Source: Gigaspora margarita
Taxonomy: Eukaryota > Glomeromycota > Glomeromycetes > Diversisporales > Gigasporaceae
Reading direction: 5' to 3'
Assembly (NCBI GenBank): GCA_009809945.1
Contig: WTPW01000362.1
Coordinates: 373,959-437,958 of the forward strand
Length of the DNA: 64,000 nucleotides
Shown here: one piece after another, positions 35,591 through 47,511 of the stretch
Numbering within the stretch: the first letter of the stretch is position 1
How the letters are laid out: every line of letters begins with the position of its first letter
Translations under genes and position numbers: made by a program
The notes under the pieces: generated by a model
Seen by the model: the letters and a program-made list of their open reading frames with translations, nothing else
What the model was told of the DNA's origin: nothing
Databases searched by the model: none

Positions 35591-36164
35591 ATTACTTTCT
35601 TCTTTTATAATAATAGTTGTATCTTTGACGTGTTAAAATTAATTTACAAACCATTATTTAAAGTTTAAAATTTGTTGTAACACAAAATTAAAAAATAAAT
35701 TTTAATTGGTTAAATTATATATATTATTCGGACTGATTCAGAAAAAATCAATTTTGGAGATCTAATTTTAATTTTAGGGTTTGAATCAAACACGCCAATA
35801 TGTATGCATCTTAAAAATTGAAACATATACAAACCAGTAATCAGGAATACAAAATAGCTCAACAGCTTTTATATTGATTATATTAATTATAATAAAGCTT
35901 ATAAGTCAATTTTGCATCTCTATTCAAAGTTAAAATTTGTGCATATTTCTGATATAACTATTATTAAATAAGAATAATTGTGACATGTGATACTGTGCAG
36001 AACTAGTGTGATTACATGTGGCATGTTATGACATTAGTCAGAGAATTACAGATTTAACAATCATATAAATTTTTAAAATTTTGCAATAGTCACAAATTTC
36101 AAAAATGCTGCTTTGCAGTAATTACTTTTTTTTTTATTATTATTTTTTTTTTTAATATTTAAGG
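35591..36164. other. AT-rich DNA, nothing recognised
   Basis: No frame, tandem structure or inverted ends that I can support. It lies upstream of the dead gene's first visible exon. Confidence 0.4.
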
Positions 36165-36410
36165 TGAGACCTTGCTCTTATCTTTATTGAATTTAATTGA
36201 AACTTTTTACAATACTGGAAAAACTTTCATTTTTTAAATCTAATGCTAAGAATAAAAGCTCATACATATACTGAAGTAAACTACAATACTTATCTGTGGC
36301 CTAAATCTACCAGAGTGGCCAAAGCTCACCTAGATTTGTGTATATGTAAAAATATCAGAAGGGTGTGTGGAGTATTTGATCCATTTAATAAGCCAAGTTT
36401 CTATTTTGAG
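36165..36410. repeat. Dispersed repeat, copy B
   Basis: It matches 105-345 in the same orientation ('gagaccttgct', 'agagtggccaa', 'cctagattt', 'gtatttgatc'). The 71-codon frame at 36243 reads through it but resembles no protein I know. Confidence 0.6.
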
Positions 36411-36600
36411 CATAGGAATATGTGTTATGGATTCATAGTCCTGTGTATGATTTGTTGACTAACTGATTGAATTTAGAAATTCGCAGTAATTACTTATTAA
36501 AGATTTCAGATAATAAAGGAAGTTGTAATATAATGCATTATGATTAATATCCTTGCTTTAAATGACAAGTGACAATGAAATCACAGATGGTCAGATTTAT

Positions 36601-37740
36601 GGCTCTGTAAGAAATGTGAACCAGAGTATAACTTGTATTGCTGTTGGGAATGTTTGTAATAGCACATTCACAATAGTATGCTAGGACCCCAAAATATACA
36701 TAAATAGATCAAGTTAATTATAAAATTACTAAAAAATAGAAAAATCTGCAGAAAAAATTGCAAAAATAAGCAAAAAAATTACTAAAAATAGAAAATATCT
36801 GTATAAAAATCTTCAAAAATAAGCAAACTAATACCTGACCTATCTAAGTATATTTCAGGGTCCTAGTATGCTCATACACAATATATAATAGAACATCTTA
36901 TAGTGCACATTTTTCATACTAGGAATGTCACTTATTAGGTGTTGGCATGTATTCAACATAACATGTATAGAACTATTTTATATAATAGCATGTATTTTGT
37001 AATAGCACATAAAGTAGCACAAAATCTGGCCCAATTACAATCCAAAATGCATATACAAACTGCCTAGAACATTCTTAAAATCTTTACCAAACTTTGTGGA
37101 TTTTATATTAGTAAAGTGCTGTATAACCTGGTCCAATTACAGCCCAAAATGCAAGAGCAAACATTCCCACATAAATACAAATCTGGTTCTCATCTATGCC
37201 ACAAGCTTATATTATTAATATGAACATCAAATTCTATTCAGTACAATGTTCTATAGCTCTGTAAGAAAATTATACTGAATAAGCACAAACATACATATAA
37301 GTTTGTGACATATATTAAGAACCAGATTTGAAGTACTTCAGCTCATTTGTCCATGCATTTTAGACCATAATTGGACTGAGTTTTGCAGCACTTTACTAAT
37401 CTAAAATCCACAGATTTGGCACAGATTTTAAGAACATTTTGGATCATTTGCACATGCATTTTGGTCTGTATTGGACCAAGTTTTGTGCCACTTTACGTGC
37501 TATACCAAAATATGTGCTATTACATAAAATAGTTCTATATGTATTATTTCAAATACATGCTAATACTATACATGTACTGATATGTATCATTCCTAGTATA
37601 AAAAAAATGCACATATGTATATCACTACAAAATGTGCTATTATATATATTGTGCATAAATATGCTACTATGAACATGCTATTCCAAACATTTCTAACATT
37701 AATGTGTGCTATACTACAGTTCACATTTTTTATAAAACAG
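36601..37740. mobile_element. Large foldback element, ~1.1 kb
   Basis: Two ~500-bp arms mirror each other about a centre near 37235. Outer marks are 'aagaaatgtgaac' on the left and 'gttcacattttttata' on the right. Inner marks are 'gtgctattacataaaatag' mirrored by 'ctattttatataatagca'. Within each arm a ~107-bp unit occurs twice ('tggcccaattacaatccaaa', 'tggtccaattacagcccaaa'). The left arm carries a clean MITE insertion. No target duplication is clear and there is no coding capacity. Confidence 0.75.
36683..36864. mobile_element. AGGACCC MITE, TSD AGTATGCT
   Basis: Ends AGGACCCCAAAATATACATA and, reversed, AGGACCCTGAAATATACTTA are bounded by the exact 8-bp duplication AGTATGCT (36675-36682, 36865-36872). 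It is nested in the left arm of the large foldback and belongs to the family at 44461-44931 and 9394-9564. Confidence 0.93.
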
Positions 37741-38429
37741 GGTGGTGCTATGCCTTACATCACTCCAGTTTATATTAGAAATTAAACCCCCAATTTCTAA
37801 ACAAACAAAAATTATTATATCTATTAAAATAAGATTTTTTAAAAAAAATTAGCATAGGCAATATTAAGGAAACTATACTTTAATACCAAAAGAATTCATG
37901 CAATTGTTTTCATTATATTGCAATTGAAGTTGATTTTGAAATGATTGTAATAAAAATTAAAACTTATAATTATTTAAATTTTATTATACTACAAACATAT
38001 TGCATATTACACATACCATATAATTATATAATTCATATATAAAAAAAATAAGCTTTTGAAAGTTTACTTTTAAACAACACTTTGTTATTTTTTTATTATT
38101 AAATTCTTAATATAAAATAATACAACTTTTTGGCTTGTAAAATTTTTGATAGAATATTAGAACCATTTATTCATCAATAGAAAAATAACTGTTCTTTAAT
38201 AGATTAATATAATTATAATTAATATTTAACTGCATCTAAAAATCCAAGTGATTCACATAATAAATTTTAAATATTTGATCTCTCATAATTTTAAAATTCT
38301 TTATTTTCAACAATTAGGCCAATTGAAAATAATCTAAAAGTTTTTATAATTTATGCCATGCACCAAGTAAAAAAGCATACTAACCAAGACCAAAAATTTA
38401 TTGAAATTTTTTTTACTATGCTTATCTTT
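37741..38429. other. AT-rich DNA, no gene seen
   Basis: No supported feature. Composition is extremely AT-rich with short oligo-A/T tracts. Confidence 0.4.
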
Positions 38430-39830
38430 TAAACTGTATTCCAGGCAAATTTGTCTGGAAAATTAAAAAGTATTTATAATTTTTAAATAAAACAAAAATT
38501 TATTAAGAATATGGGATATACTTTCTTTATAAAATACTTTTTTTTTTTTTTTTTATGTCAAAGTTTCCACTTTGGGGAGAAGCTTTTATTCAAGTAAATC
38601 AGACCATGGGCGCCTCCAAGGCACCCTGGCATTTGTTACATTGATGAGAGTACAACTAGCCACACCTGCAACTTTGGTTGCCTATTTAAGTAGCCACCTG
38701 AAGGTCCTACACTAGCTGCCATACCTGCAACCCGCATACTGGCATTGCCTATTTAAACCCTTTAGTCCCTGCGCCTCCTGCCAAGTCCTCCTTGTATCAC
38801 CGGTACAGTCCTCCGTTATATAAGTTAGTCAAGGCCAGTCCTGGATATGTTGTGAAACCCCCTTAGGACTAGTTTATCCTCGCAGAACACTTGGTAGAGC
38901 AGTTCCTATCCTACACAGATATTACCTACACTTCGGTAACTTATGCTACAGCTTTACCTATATACTTGCAGTCAGGGCTAACCATTAAACCGCTACCGTT
39001 ACCTACTTCTGCCCTTATAAGGTTCACTCCAATTCTGATACCCACCACAACCTTTCTATCAGTCCTTCCTCAATATTCCCAAACTTCCAAACCAGTTAGC
39101 CCAGAAGGATCAGTCAGCCTGGCTTTAAGTGCCGAATAGACTTCCTCTCCTTGGTACATGCTGCCGTAACACATGTCCTTTTCCTCTGGTGTGACTCTGG
39201 TGGCCAGGTTGGTGGACCCCCTCCTCAAGGATCTTGTTGTCCAGTTCTCTGGCTTCAGTTTTCAATATTCCAATTATGGTTAGTACATAAAATACTTTTT
39301 TTAAAACATATTTTATAAACTTTCTTAGAAAAATTTTTTAAAATTATTAGAAAACTTTCATACAATAAAACTTTAAAGTTTTTTATTTAAAAATTTTTAC
39401 TATAGAATTTTCTTTAATTTTTCTTAAATTTTATATGTTTTCGTCTATAAAAAAAATTTTCACTTCTAATACAAGTCTTAATTTTACAAGTAAATCACAA
39501 AAGTTGCAATAATAAAAGTTGCAATCCTTTTTATAAACTACAATATGTATTAAAAACAGAGAGCTAGAGCTAATATTTATAGAGTTCAACAAGAATTAGT
39601 AATACTTTTTTTTTGGTTAAATTTTTTTTTTTACAATTATCAATTTTTAGCTTATAAGAAACTTATACTTTTTTTCTTATAATATAAAATTATATTTTAC
39701 TAAAATATAATTCTTATTTTCAAATATTATTAAATAAAATTTTATTTTAGTATTTTAATTTTTAAAAAAAGTAGATCATAAGTATATTTATAGTATTTTT
39801 TTAGGCAAATTTGCCTGGAACAGCCTACAG
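38430..39830. mobile_element. Foldback element split by a SINE
   Basis: The left end carries 'ttccaggcaaatttgtctgg' and the right end, reversed, 'ttccaggcaaatttgcctaa'. Both follow 'ctgta' and precede 'aaaagta'-like DNA. Removing the SINE leaves about 650 bp of AT-rich sequence. The palindrome CAGGCAAATTTGCCTG at each end is distinctive. No target duplication is clear. Confidence 0.55.
38538..39286 (-). mobile_element. SINE family 1, minus strand, 5'-truncated
   Basis: The reverse complement parallels 21124-21866 through 'gataaactagtcctaa', 'gactgtacc', 'gggttgcaggtatggca' and 'gtgtggctagttgtactctc', and ends in a long A tail (T run 38538-38554). The promoter head is missing, which is usual 5' truncation. 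The target duplication 'ataaaatactttttt' is seen at about 38529 and 39287. The 82-codon frame at 38891 is not a gene. Confidence 0.9.
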
Positions 39831-40229
39831 ATTAAGGGATATAATAAAATTTTAACATGCAATTAAAAAGATTTATATGTAGTATTGTTTTAACTTGCAA
39901 ACAATAGTTGATAATGCTATTCATGAACACATTAATAAATAAAGTGTTTTAAAGGTATATTAGATTTGAAAATTATTAAAATTATTAATTTGGATATTAA
40001 TTCAGTAAAACTAATATTACACTTCATAAGAAAAAGAAGAGCAACTAGCTTAAAATAAGTAATTTACTATGTACAAAACAATGTGAATATGTTCTATGAA
40101 GTAATATAAAATTGTTAAATTTATTAATTATGAATTTTTACTATTGTGCTTTTTTTATTTAAATTTATAAAGCAGTTTTTAAAATAACTAAAACTATGCA
40201 AATTTATGTTAATTTTATAAATATTTATG
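39831..40229. other. AT-rich DNA, nothing recognised
   Basis: No open frame or structured repeat that I can support. Confidence 0.4.
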
Positions 40230-40373
40230 GGGTTGGTTAAAGTGGAGTTAACTCAATATATAATCTACATACTGTATAAATTGGATTTTTGATATCTATA
40301 TATAAAAGCCTTCTAACCATATCAAAAAGGTAACCCTAACCCTAACTAAATTTTAATCTGCTTTAACCGACCC
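40230..40373. mobile_element. GGGTYGGTTAAAG MITE
   Basis: Ends GGGTTGGTTAAAGTGGAGTT and, reversed, GGGTCGGTTAAAGCAGATTA are flanked by 'tatttatg' and 'catttatg', an 8-bp duplication with one mismatch. The inner 'taaccctaaccctaac' is telomere-like. It is related to the ends at 44543-44826. Confidence 0.8.
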
Positions 40374-40403
40374 CATTTATGATATAAGTAGTGTTATTAA
40401 TTG

Positions 40404-40937
40404 GGGGGCATCCATAAATAACGTTATATACCCCTACATAGTAGCTCTTGACCACCCCCCTCTACTATATAAAAAAATTTTTAAAAATCCATATGTTTAG
40501 ATATAAAATTTTACAAAAACTTGAATATATTATGCCCAGTAATCCAATCTGGATGATTTTGGTACCATTCGATTCGTCTCAATGAGACGAATCCAATGGT
40601 ACCAAAATTGTTTTATTTGGATCACTGGATCACGTTTTATTAACGAAATACTATTGATTTTATAGTAATTTTATAAGAAAACATAATAACCAATAGTAAT
40701 TCTTATTAAAACGTGATCTAGTGGTCCAAATCAAATGAAATTGGTACCATTCGAATCCTCTCCTCGAGACGATTCGAATGGTACCAAAATCATCCAATTC
40801 GGACTACTGAATCAAGTTTTAGACAAATTTTTAGAAAAAAATTGCATTATGTTGGAGGGACCCCTTCCTGCATATTGCAAAATCATTATATTTTGGGGGA
40901 CCCCCCCTCAAGCATAACGTAATTTATGGATGCCCCC
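40404..40937. mobile_element. GGGGGCATCC foldback MITE, TSD TTG
   Basis: This is the reverse-orientation relative of 1820-2326. Ends GGGGGCATCCATAAAT pair exactly and TTG flanks both (40401-40403, 40938-40940). Two inner near-palindromes read 'ggtaccattcgattcgtctc' and its mirror. Compared with the other copy, the inverted modules keep near-perfect pairing. Confidence 0.87.
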
Positions 40938-41397
40938 TTGTCTGAAGCAAAGCAAGGACTATTATGTTCTAGCACATTTAAATGCACATCTATGCAATGT
41001 TCAGCAGAAAGAACCAATAGAATTTGAGCAATGGTGGGCCCCGTGATGATTATCAATCAGTGTAACTCACTCAAGATTACACATAAAGAATTTCATTTTT
41101 TTGCTTCAGACTTATATCAGATTCTGATTTTCTAGTAGTGGTATAATTTTTATTATTAGAAAAAATATTAATGTTCTAATTTTAAGCTTGCAGCTTAAAA
41201 AAGCTGTATATCTAGATATAGTGTATTAGATAAACAGATAACAGATTGATTTGAGTTTAAACTCTATAATGTTTTTCATAAATCATACAAGGGGTCCCCA
41301 AAATTCTAGGTTGGAATGCTTTGCTGTGCTTCAAAATCATAGTTGCCTAGATCAAAATTGATCAATTTTGCCCCTAAGATAAAAATTTTGCTAATAA
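40938..41397. other. Intergenic stretch, no gene seen
   Basis: Slightly less AT-rich than surroundings at 40950-41070, but there is no frame or repeat that I recognise. Confidence 0.35.
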
Positions 41398-41913
41398 ATC
41401 ATATCCAGTGATGGCAATTTAATCGCCCAAACAAAATTTAATTGGCCATCAGCCAATACAAAATAATTTGGCCAAAATGGCCAAAATTTTATGGCCAAAG
41501 TTGAATGTCAATTGGCCAGGCCAAATAAAATTATTTGGCCTATATGGCCATTGGCCAATGGCCAAATGGACAAATGGCCAACCAGCCAAATTTCTCTGTA
41601 TAGTAATAAAAAAAGAAAAGTATATAAAAATACTGTAGGGAAGCATATTAATATATAAGATAACTTAAGTAAAAATTGTTAAGCTATTGTAATGGAATAA
41701 ACCTGAATGTGGATCTTTTTTATTATTCTATACGATTTCTTTTATTATTATATACATACTTTTTATTATTATTTGTTGTTAAGTACATCTATATATCGTC
41801 ACATGCTAGAGTTGATAGTAGTTCTAAATAAAGTAAAATTAGTAATTTGTGATAGATATAATTGGTTATACAAATAAGGGAAGTTCATGTGGTGGGGCAA
41901 GTATAGTACATTT

Positions 41914-41998
41914 AATTTTGCGTTGACGCTAAATATTTTGCGTTGACGCTAAATTTTTGCATAGACACTAAATATTTTGCGTTGACGCTAAATTTTCT
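41914..41998. repeat. Four tandem 20-bp units with GCGTTGACGC
   Basis: GCGTTGACGC, an imperfect palindrome, appears at 41920, 41940 and 41979, with a decayed copy GCATAGACAC at 41958, each followed by 'taaat'. The decayed copy differs at CpG sites. It sits in the left subterminal part of the hAT element, so a protein-binding array is plausible. Confidence 0.75.
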
Positions 41999-42761
41999 GT
42001 ATACATGCTGCAGAAAAATAAAATGTATATAAGGCTTCTAAAATTTAATAAAGAAATATAAGTTCCACGCCCACTTTTAAATATAATGAAATAAAAGTAA
42101 AACACTTATCTCTTGAAATTTGACTTGTAACTTTAATAATCCATTCGTAACTCAATTCAACGGACTGAATTGACTTGTAACCTCGAACCAGCTTATTAAG
42201 ACTCGAATTTGCGAGTGTCACCTGACTTTGCACATTATTGAAACTTGGTCACGTGTTAACAATTCGAAATTACCTTCCTTCCAGTAAAGGTTTACTTGTT
42301 GAATCCATATAATTGGATTTACCATCTTTTTTAGCATCGCCAGTCTCAGTCAGCTCTTTTGAAACTCTTGGTATCCTGTTAACGTATTTTCTGGAGTAAT
42401 TAAAGATTTCTAAATCTTCTCGACCTAGAAGTCACCTGATTAATCATGATTTTCCTGACTCTTCCTTAAACGTATCAATTTTCAATGCATCCCTTATTAG
42501 TATAGCATTTTATATCAAATATTTTGATATCAGTTTATTGATATCCCCCATATTAGCATCACCGGCGTCAGTGTCTTTATTCTATCGCTGTGATTTAGTG
42601 ATATACTACTCACTAAGCCTCTCCGACCCCAATTCGATTTCATTATATAATTCCTTCATTTATTTATATTCCTTTTTCTGTACATGGTTGGAGTATAAAT
42701 TGGCCCTATTGTATATATTGTTTTGAAGCTCTCCCAATTCAACTGTTATACTATATAAAAA

Positions 42762-43315
42762 AAAATCTAAGCGAAGGTTTAATAAGTTATATAAAAAATA
42801 ATTTAAGCGAAGATTTAATAAGTCATATTAAAAATAATTTAAGCGAAAGTATAATAAGCTATAAAAAAAAAGTAAATTAAGCGAAGGCTTAGAAAATTAT
42901 ATAAAAGCATAATTTGAACTAAGGTTTAATAAGTAATTTGAGCAAAGGTTTAGTAAGCAAAGGTTTAGTAGGTAATTTGAGCAAAGGTTTAGTAAGCAAA
43001 GGTTTAGTAAGTAATTTGAGCAAAGGTTTAGTAAGTTATATAGAAAAACTACTTAAGTGAAGATTTAATAAATAANTTAAGCAAAGGTTNAGCAAGTTGT
43101 ATAAAAAAATAATTTAAGCGAAGGTTTAATAAGTAATATGAACAAAGGTTTAGTAAGTAATTTGAGCAAAAGTTCAGTAAGTAAGTTGAGCTAAGGTTTA
43201 GTAAGTTATATTAAAAAATAATTTGAGCGAAGGTTTATTAAGTAATTTGAGCAAAGGATTAGTACGTGATTTTTGAGCGAAGGTTTAGTATGTAATCTGA
43301 GTAAAGTTTTATTAC
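42762..43315. repeat. Minisatellite 'AAGCGAAGGTTTAATAAGT'
   Basis: About 17 variable units of roughly 24-38 bp share 'aatttaagcgaaggttt' or 'aatttgagcaaaggttt' plus 'agtaagt'. The first half mostly has GCGA, the second half GCAA, consistent with CpG decay or block amplification. The Ns inside suggest read-collapse problems. Confidence 0.85.
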
Positions 43316-43725
43316 TTACTATGTATTTTGTTATTATTAAATTGTTAGTTGATCTATGCAATAAAAACTTTTACTGATTTCGTCAAATGGGATTCTTTAA
43401 ATACTCTAATTTTATTTTCCAATTTCAAAATTTTAATACATAAATAAGATCATTTATTTCCAAAATATGCTATTTTATTTTATTAAAAGTATCGAAATCT
43501 GAGGCTCATTAAACACGAAGCTAAAAGGTATATAAAGCATATAAATAAACTTAATTCTAGCTATATCATTAAATGCTAAAATTATATAATTAATTAGTAA
43601 TAAACATGCATTAATATTGGACCAATCAAATTACTAGCTTTGTTTGGCCGTTTCAGCCAAAAATGAAATTTATATTTTTGGCCTTTTGGCCGGCCAAATA
43701 GGCAAGTGACATCACTGATCATATC

Positions 43726-44460
43726 CATTCATAAAGTAAAAAATGCCTAGCTAATAATTTGCTATAAAATCTGCTAACAATTAGAGCTAAATGCTAATCT
43801 AGATCCTAGGTATCTGACCCATAATTTTGGTTACCCTCCTGTAAAATTTAGTTATTATATTATTCATTCAAAATTAACTACTGTCTAGCCTTCTGTTCCT
43901 GGTTTTGCATGACAATGTCATACAGCTATCTAGTACCAGGAACAGAGTGATACAAATCATGAAGTAGAGGGTTTAAGAGCAATAAATTGGCGTCAGTTCA
44001 CAAATCTTTGATCTAATTAGTCAACGTGATGTTATATATCACTTGGTACTTAAATCTAGCCTGCCTATAGTCACATGAACTGTATAAAATTTAATTTTCA
44101 TCTGTCTATCATGGCATGGATCATTTTGAATACTCTGAACAGTAATTTGAGTGCTTAATTTCTTAGCATGTTGCTTGTCCTGTAAATTGTTAATATAACT
44201 AGTACTATAGTATAATAAGACATATGACCATTAAAAAAATTGTGATTATCTATAAATAAAATTACAAATACAATAACAACTAATAGTAAAAATGTACTTT
44301 TTAGATGTAAATAACAGTGGCCAATACAAATTTGTATATCTATTTGCTCAATATTTGGTATTTTTCATTTTTTTTCATAGAATTTTTATTGGGATGATTA
44401 AATGATAATCTCTGATTATCAAAGATGAGAACAAAAGAATTTGTTAATTATTGACATAGC
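43726..44460. other. Intergenic stretch with one hairpin
   Basis: 43888-43950 forms a hairpin pairing 'ctgttcctggt' with 'accaggaacag'. Otherwise no gene or element is recognised. Confidence 0.4.
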
Positions 44461-44931
44461 AGGACCCTGAAATATACATAGATAGATCAGATATGAGTTT
44501 GCTTATTTTTGAGGTTTTTTATGCAGATCTTTTCTATTTATAGGGGTCGTCTAAAGCGGAGTAGAATCACGTGACAATCAGCCAATCAAATTATCAAATT
44601 TTGATGATCTTTGGCGAAGCAAACAAAAAAGAGAAGCGAAAACCTTGAAAAATACAAAAAATGGCAGTCTAAACCTACCTTGGTGTTTTAATTAAAAATG
44701 TTGGGAAGGCAATTTTGCTTATATATTATAACCTAAAACCTCTCTAACTCTAACTTAAGATAATCCTAACCTAAAGTTAATTCAATAAAATATATTATAA
44801 GAATCTACTCTGCTTTAGACGTCCCCTATTTATAGTAATTTTTGCTTATTTTTGAAGTTTTTTATGCAGATCTTTTCTTTTTTAGTAACTCTATAATCAA
44901 CCTGATCCATCTATGTATATTTCGGGGTCCT
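44461..44931. mobile_element. AGGACCC MITE, TSD GACATAGC, with nested MITE
   Basis: Ends AGGACCCTGAAATATACATA and, reversed, AGGACCCCGAAATATACATA are flanked by exact GACATAGC (44453-44460, 44932-44939). Its own length without the insertion is about 180 bp, matching 36683-36864. The middle holds another MITE. Confidence 0.93.
44543..44826. mobile_element. GGGGTCGTCTAAAGC MITE, TSD TATTTATA
   Basis: Ends GGGGTCGTCTAAAGCGGAGT and, reversed, GGGGACGTCTAAAGCAGAGT are bounded by exact TATTTATA (44535-44542, 44827-44834). The interior matches 583-879 ('gaaggcaatttt', 'aaacctaccttgg'). It is nested in the AGGACCC MITE. Confidence 0.93.
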
Positions 44932-45188
44932 GACATAGCTCTTTTAAATTATGAAATATAATTTTTTCAAATTTGCATCATTTGTTGATTACCTAATATA
45001 TGCCAACTATTTTAAGTGAAAAAATAGTTAAAAAAAGTTAATTAAATGTTTTAGAGTTTGAAAGTATTTTGTATAATAGTCTTAAATTCAAGAACAAGTA
45101 CAAAAACAAGAACAATAGCTCTGCAAAGATAAAAAATAATTTATGATATTAATAAAAATAGGGAATATATTAACTAAAGATGAATCTA

Positions 45189-45510
45189 TTTGTTACTGGT
45201 AGTGACAATACTGGAATATGATCGACCAATTAGATCAAAGAATTATGTGTAATGTGAAAAATACAAAAACTTTGACTTTTTTGAAAAATCACTTCTAACT
45301 TAAAATTTTGTCTATGAACCTACTTTTTTTTATGTGAAAAAAATTCCTTGCAAAATTTTACTATATACTAAGTTTTATTCAAACCCTAACTAAGGCTCTA
45401 ACCCTAATTCTAACAATAGTAAGTTTCAATGCTTTGTTTTGTTTTGATCATAATATTATACAATCTAATTGGTTGATCATGCTCTGGTAACTGTCACAGC
45501 TAGTGACAAA
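45189..45510. mobile_element. MITE with ~50-bp arms, TSD TA
   Basis: The left arm 'tttgttactggtagtgacaa' and the right arm, reversed, 'tttgtcactagctgtgacag' continue to a shared 'atgatc(g/a)accaattagat'. TA flanks both ends. The core has CCCTAA-like pieces ('aaaccctaactaaggctcta'). Its inner arm resembles that of 20086-20366. Confidence 0.7.
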
Positions 45511-45646
45511 TATATTTTTTTATTAACTAATACTAAGAAAAAAATATATTCCACCAAAGATTTAGATTATTGCTTTCTAGATTTTTCTATTTTTTATAAA
45601 TTTTTAGTCAGAATTTTTGCCAAACAGATTATTTGATAATTACTGA

Positions 45647-45842
45647 AGTGCACTGCCAAAAAGACCCTCCTTTTATAATACCCCCATGTAAAAGACCCAG
45701 ATATAATATGAAGCACAAAATTATGTAGCTCTGGTAAAAATTAGAAATTTTGGCACAGTAAAAAACAAGATATCCCTAGGTATTTTGTAAGTTTTTTGCC
45801 AGGGTTTTTGTATAAGAGCCCAGGTCTTTTGGGCAGTGCACT
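45647..45842. mobile_element. AGTGCACTGCC MITE
   Basis: Ends AGTGCACTGCCAAAAAGACC and, reversed, AGTGCACTGCCCAAAAGACC match strongly over 20 bp. The element is 196 bp. No unambiguous target duplication. Confidence 0.8.
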
Positions 45843-45853
45843 ATAGTACTATA

Positions 45854-47500
45854 TTAGTGAATTTATAGTAGCGAAAGATCTTGCGAACAAGTGAAATCTT
45901 TCGAATAACTTCATATATCGCAATATATTTCAAAATATTTGCAATATAATTTGAAATATTTTAGGTTTTAAAATATTTTGAAAATGTTTTCGAAATATTT
46001 CAAAAGTGGATTTGAAATATATTTAAAATAATTCGAACTATTTTCAAAATGTTTTAGATCTGAAAAACCAGGCTGGATTAGTAGATCTGTAACCTGGATC
46101 ATACCAAGAGTGCATTTGACTATATTTTTGAAATACATCGATATGTATTGAAGTTAATCTACAAATTTTGTATTATATAATCAGATTAGATCTTTGTTTA
46201 TAAATTAGATCTTTTACATTGTTCTTTTTGTTTCTTTTGTTTTTTTTTTGTTTTTAATTTTTTTTTTTTTGGTTTTCACTCTGTTTTTTTTTATTTACTG
46301 GTATTTATTTTAATTTTTTTTACATTTTACAAAAAACATTAGCTCTTTGCAAGAAACCAACAACTTATTAGCACTTTACAAGAATGCTAATTTGACTTCA
46401 CAGACTTCTGACAATTTGCAAGAAGCAACTGCATCTCTAGCAATTTTCAAGAACACTCTTTAAAGAATAAGCACAAGTTTTTGCAAGTTTACAAAAGTTT
46501 TTGCAAGTTTTCAGAAGTTTCACTATTTATTTTTTCATTTGATATTTTTTGTATTTTTGTTTTTGTTTTTTTTTAATTAACTTATTTTATTCTAGCACTT
46601 TGTGAAAACACAATTCTTACTTTCTTGGTACTTACAAGAGAACAACCCAGAGTTTTTCACTATTTTGTGAACATTAATCTAGCTTTCAACAATTTGGAAT
46701 TTGCAAGAATACAAACTTTTATTTCAGAGCAATGAAGATTTGGGCTTCCTTTATTTTTTTATTTAGTTTGTTTGCATTTTTTATTTTTTCACTTCTTTAC
46801 TTTTTTTAGAAGTATTAGAAAAAAGAGCGAAATGAAGGTGATAGCCAATAGTCAAAATGAATATAATAAAAGCAAAACTGCGAGTATGTGAAAATAAGTA
46901 TTCAGAACTAGTTTTTATAAAAATATATGCAATGAAGTGCAAAAGTATACAACAAAGTATGAAAAGTAGTTTAAAATATTATGCAATGTAAAAATAGTAT
47001 TATTTTTTCATTTTCAGTTTCATTTTTTGCATTTTTTTTTGGTTTCATCATTTTTTTTTCAAAAGAATGTATAATAATATATAATAAAATATGTAATATT
47101 GATTAAAAAAGTATATTTAATTTAAAAAATATAATGTATAGTAATAATAAATAACAAAATATAAAACTTTATCTTAAATTGTGAAACCTTGTGAAATCTT
47201 GTAAAACCTGTAAAATTGTTCAAAAATTTGCAAAAAGCATAATTATGTAAATATGTATATTGTTTATTTATTTTATAAAAATTTCAAAATTTTGTGAAAA
47301 ATTGCAAAATATTGCAAAATATTGTGAATGTGTTACCTCATATTACCTCTAGCAACCCCCAAAAGGGTATAATGCGATAGTGGGTTGCATTGTTTTATTT
47401 GGCCTATTTCGCAATATTTCACAAAATATTTTGAAAAAAATACATGCCAAAATTTTTCAAAAGATTGTGATTTTTGCAAAAAAATACCTTTTAAAAATAA
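45854..47500 (+). repeat. ~1.7 kb non-coding repeat, copy 2
   Basis: It parallels 14101-16010 end to end. This copy keeps CpG versions of terminal motifs, for example 'gcgaaagatcttgcgaac' and 'aatctttcgaat', where copy 1 has CA/TG. The repeated 'ttgcaagaa' and 'tttacaagaa' motifs recur every 30-45 bp through T-rich DNA. Frames at 47380-47574 are not protein-like. The right end abuts the foldback at 47512. Confidence 0.75.
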
Positions 47501-47511
47501 CTATATTTTTG

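Larger units (their letters stand above)
41406..43717. mobile_element. Non-autonomous hAT element, TSD ATCATATC
   Basis: CAGTGATGGCAA at the left and, reversed, CAGTGATGTCACTTGCC at the right are bounded by exact ATCATATC (41398-41405, 43718-43725). Subterminal DNA is packed with GGCCA/TGGCC sites (41444-41590 and 43640-43700), as expected of hAT transposase-binding regions. The 2.3-kb interior has no transposase. It holds a 20-bp tandem motif, a ~700-bp GC-richer unknown piece (42050-42730) and a long minisatellite. Ns at 43076 and 43090 lie in the minisatellite. Confidence 0.9.

Noticed and set aside
38891-39139. 82-codon plus-strand frame
   Set aside because: It is antisense to a minus-strand SINE with a target duplication and resembles no protein I know.
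41444-41590. Possible protein-coding GC island
   Set aside because: The pattern is repeated GGCCA/TGGCC sites at a hAT element end, and frames through it are accidental.
42762-43315. CRISPR-like array
   Set aside because: Units are variable in length, adjacent and AT-rich, with no conserved repeat/unique spacer alternation. It is a minisatellite in a eukaryotic hAT element.
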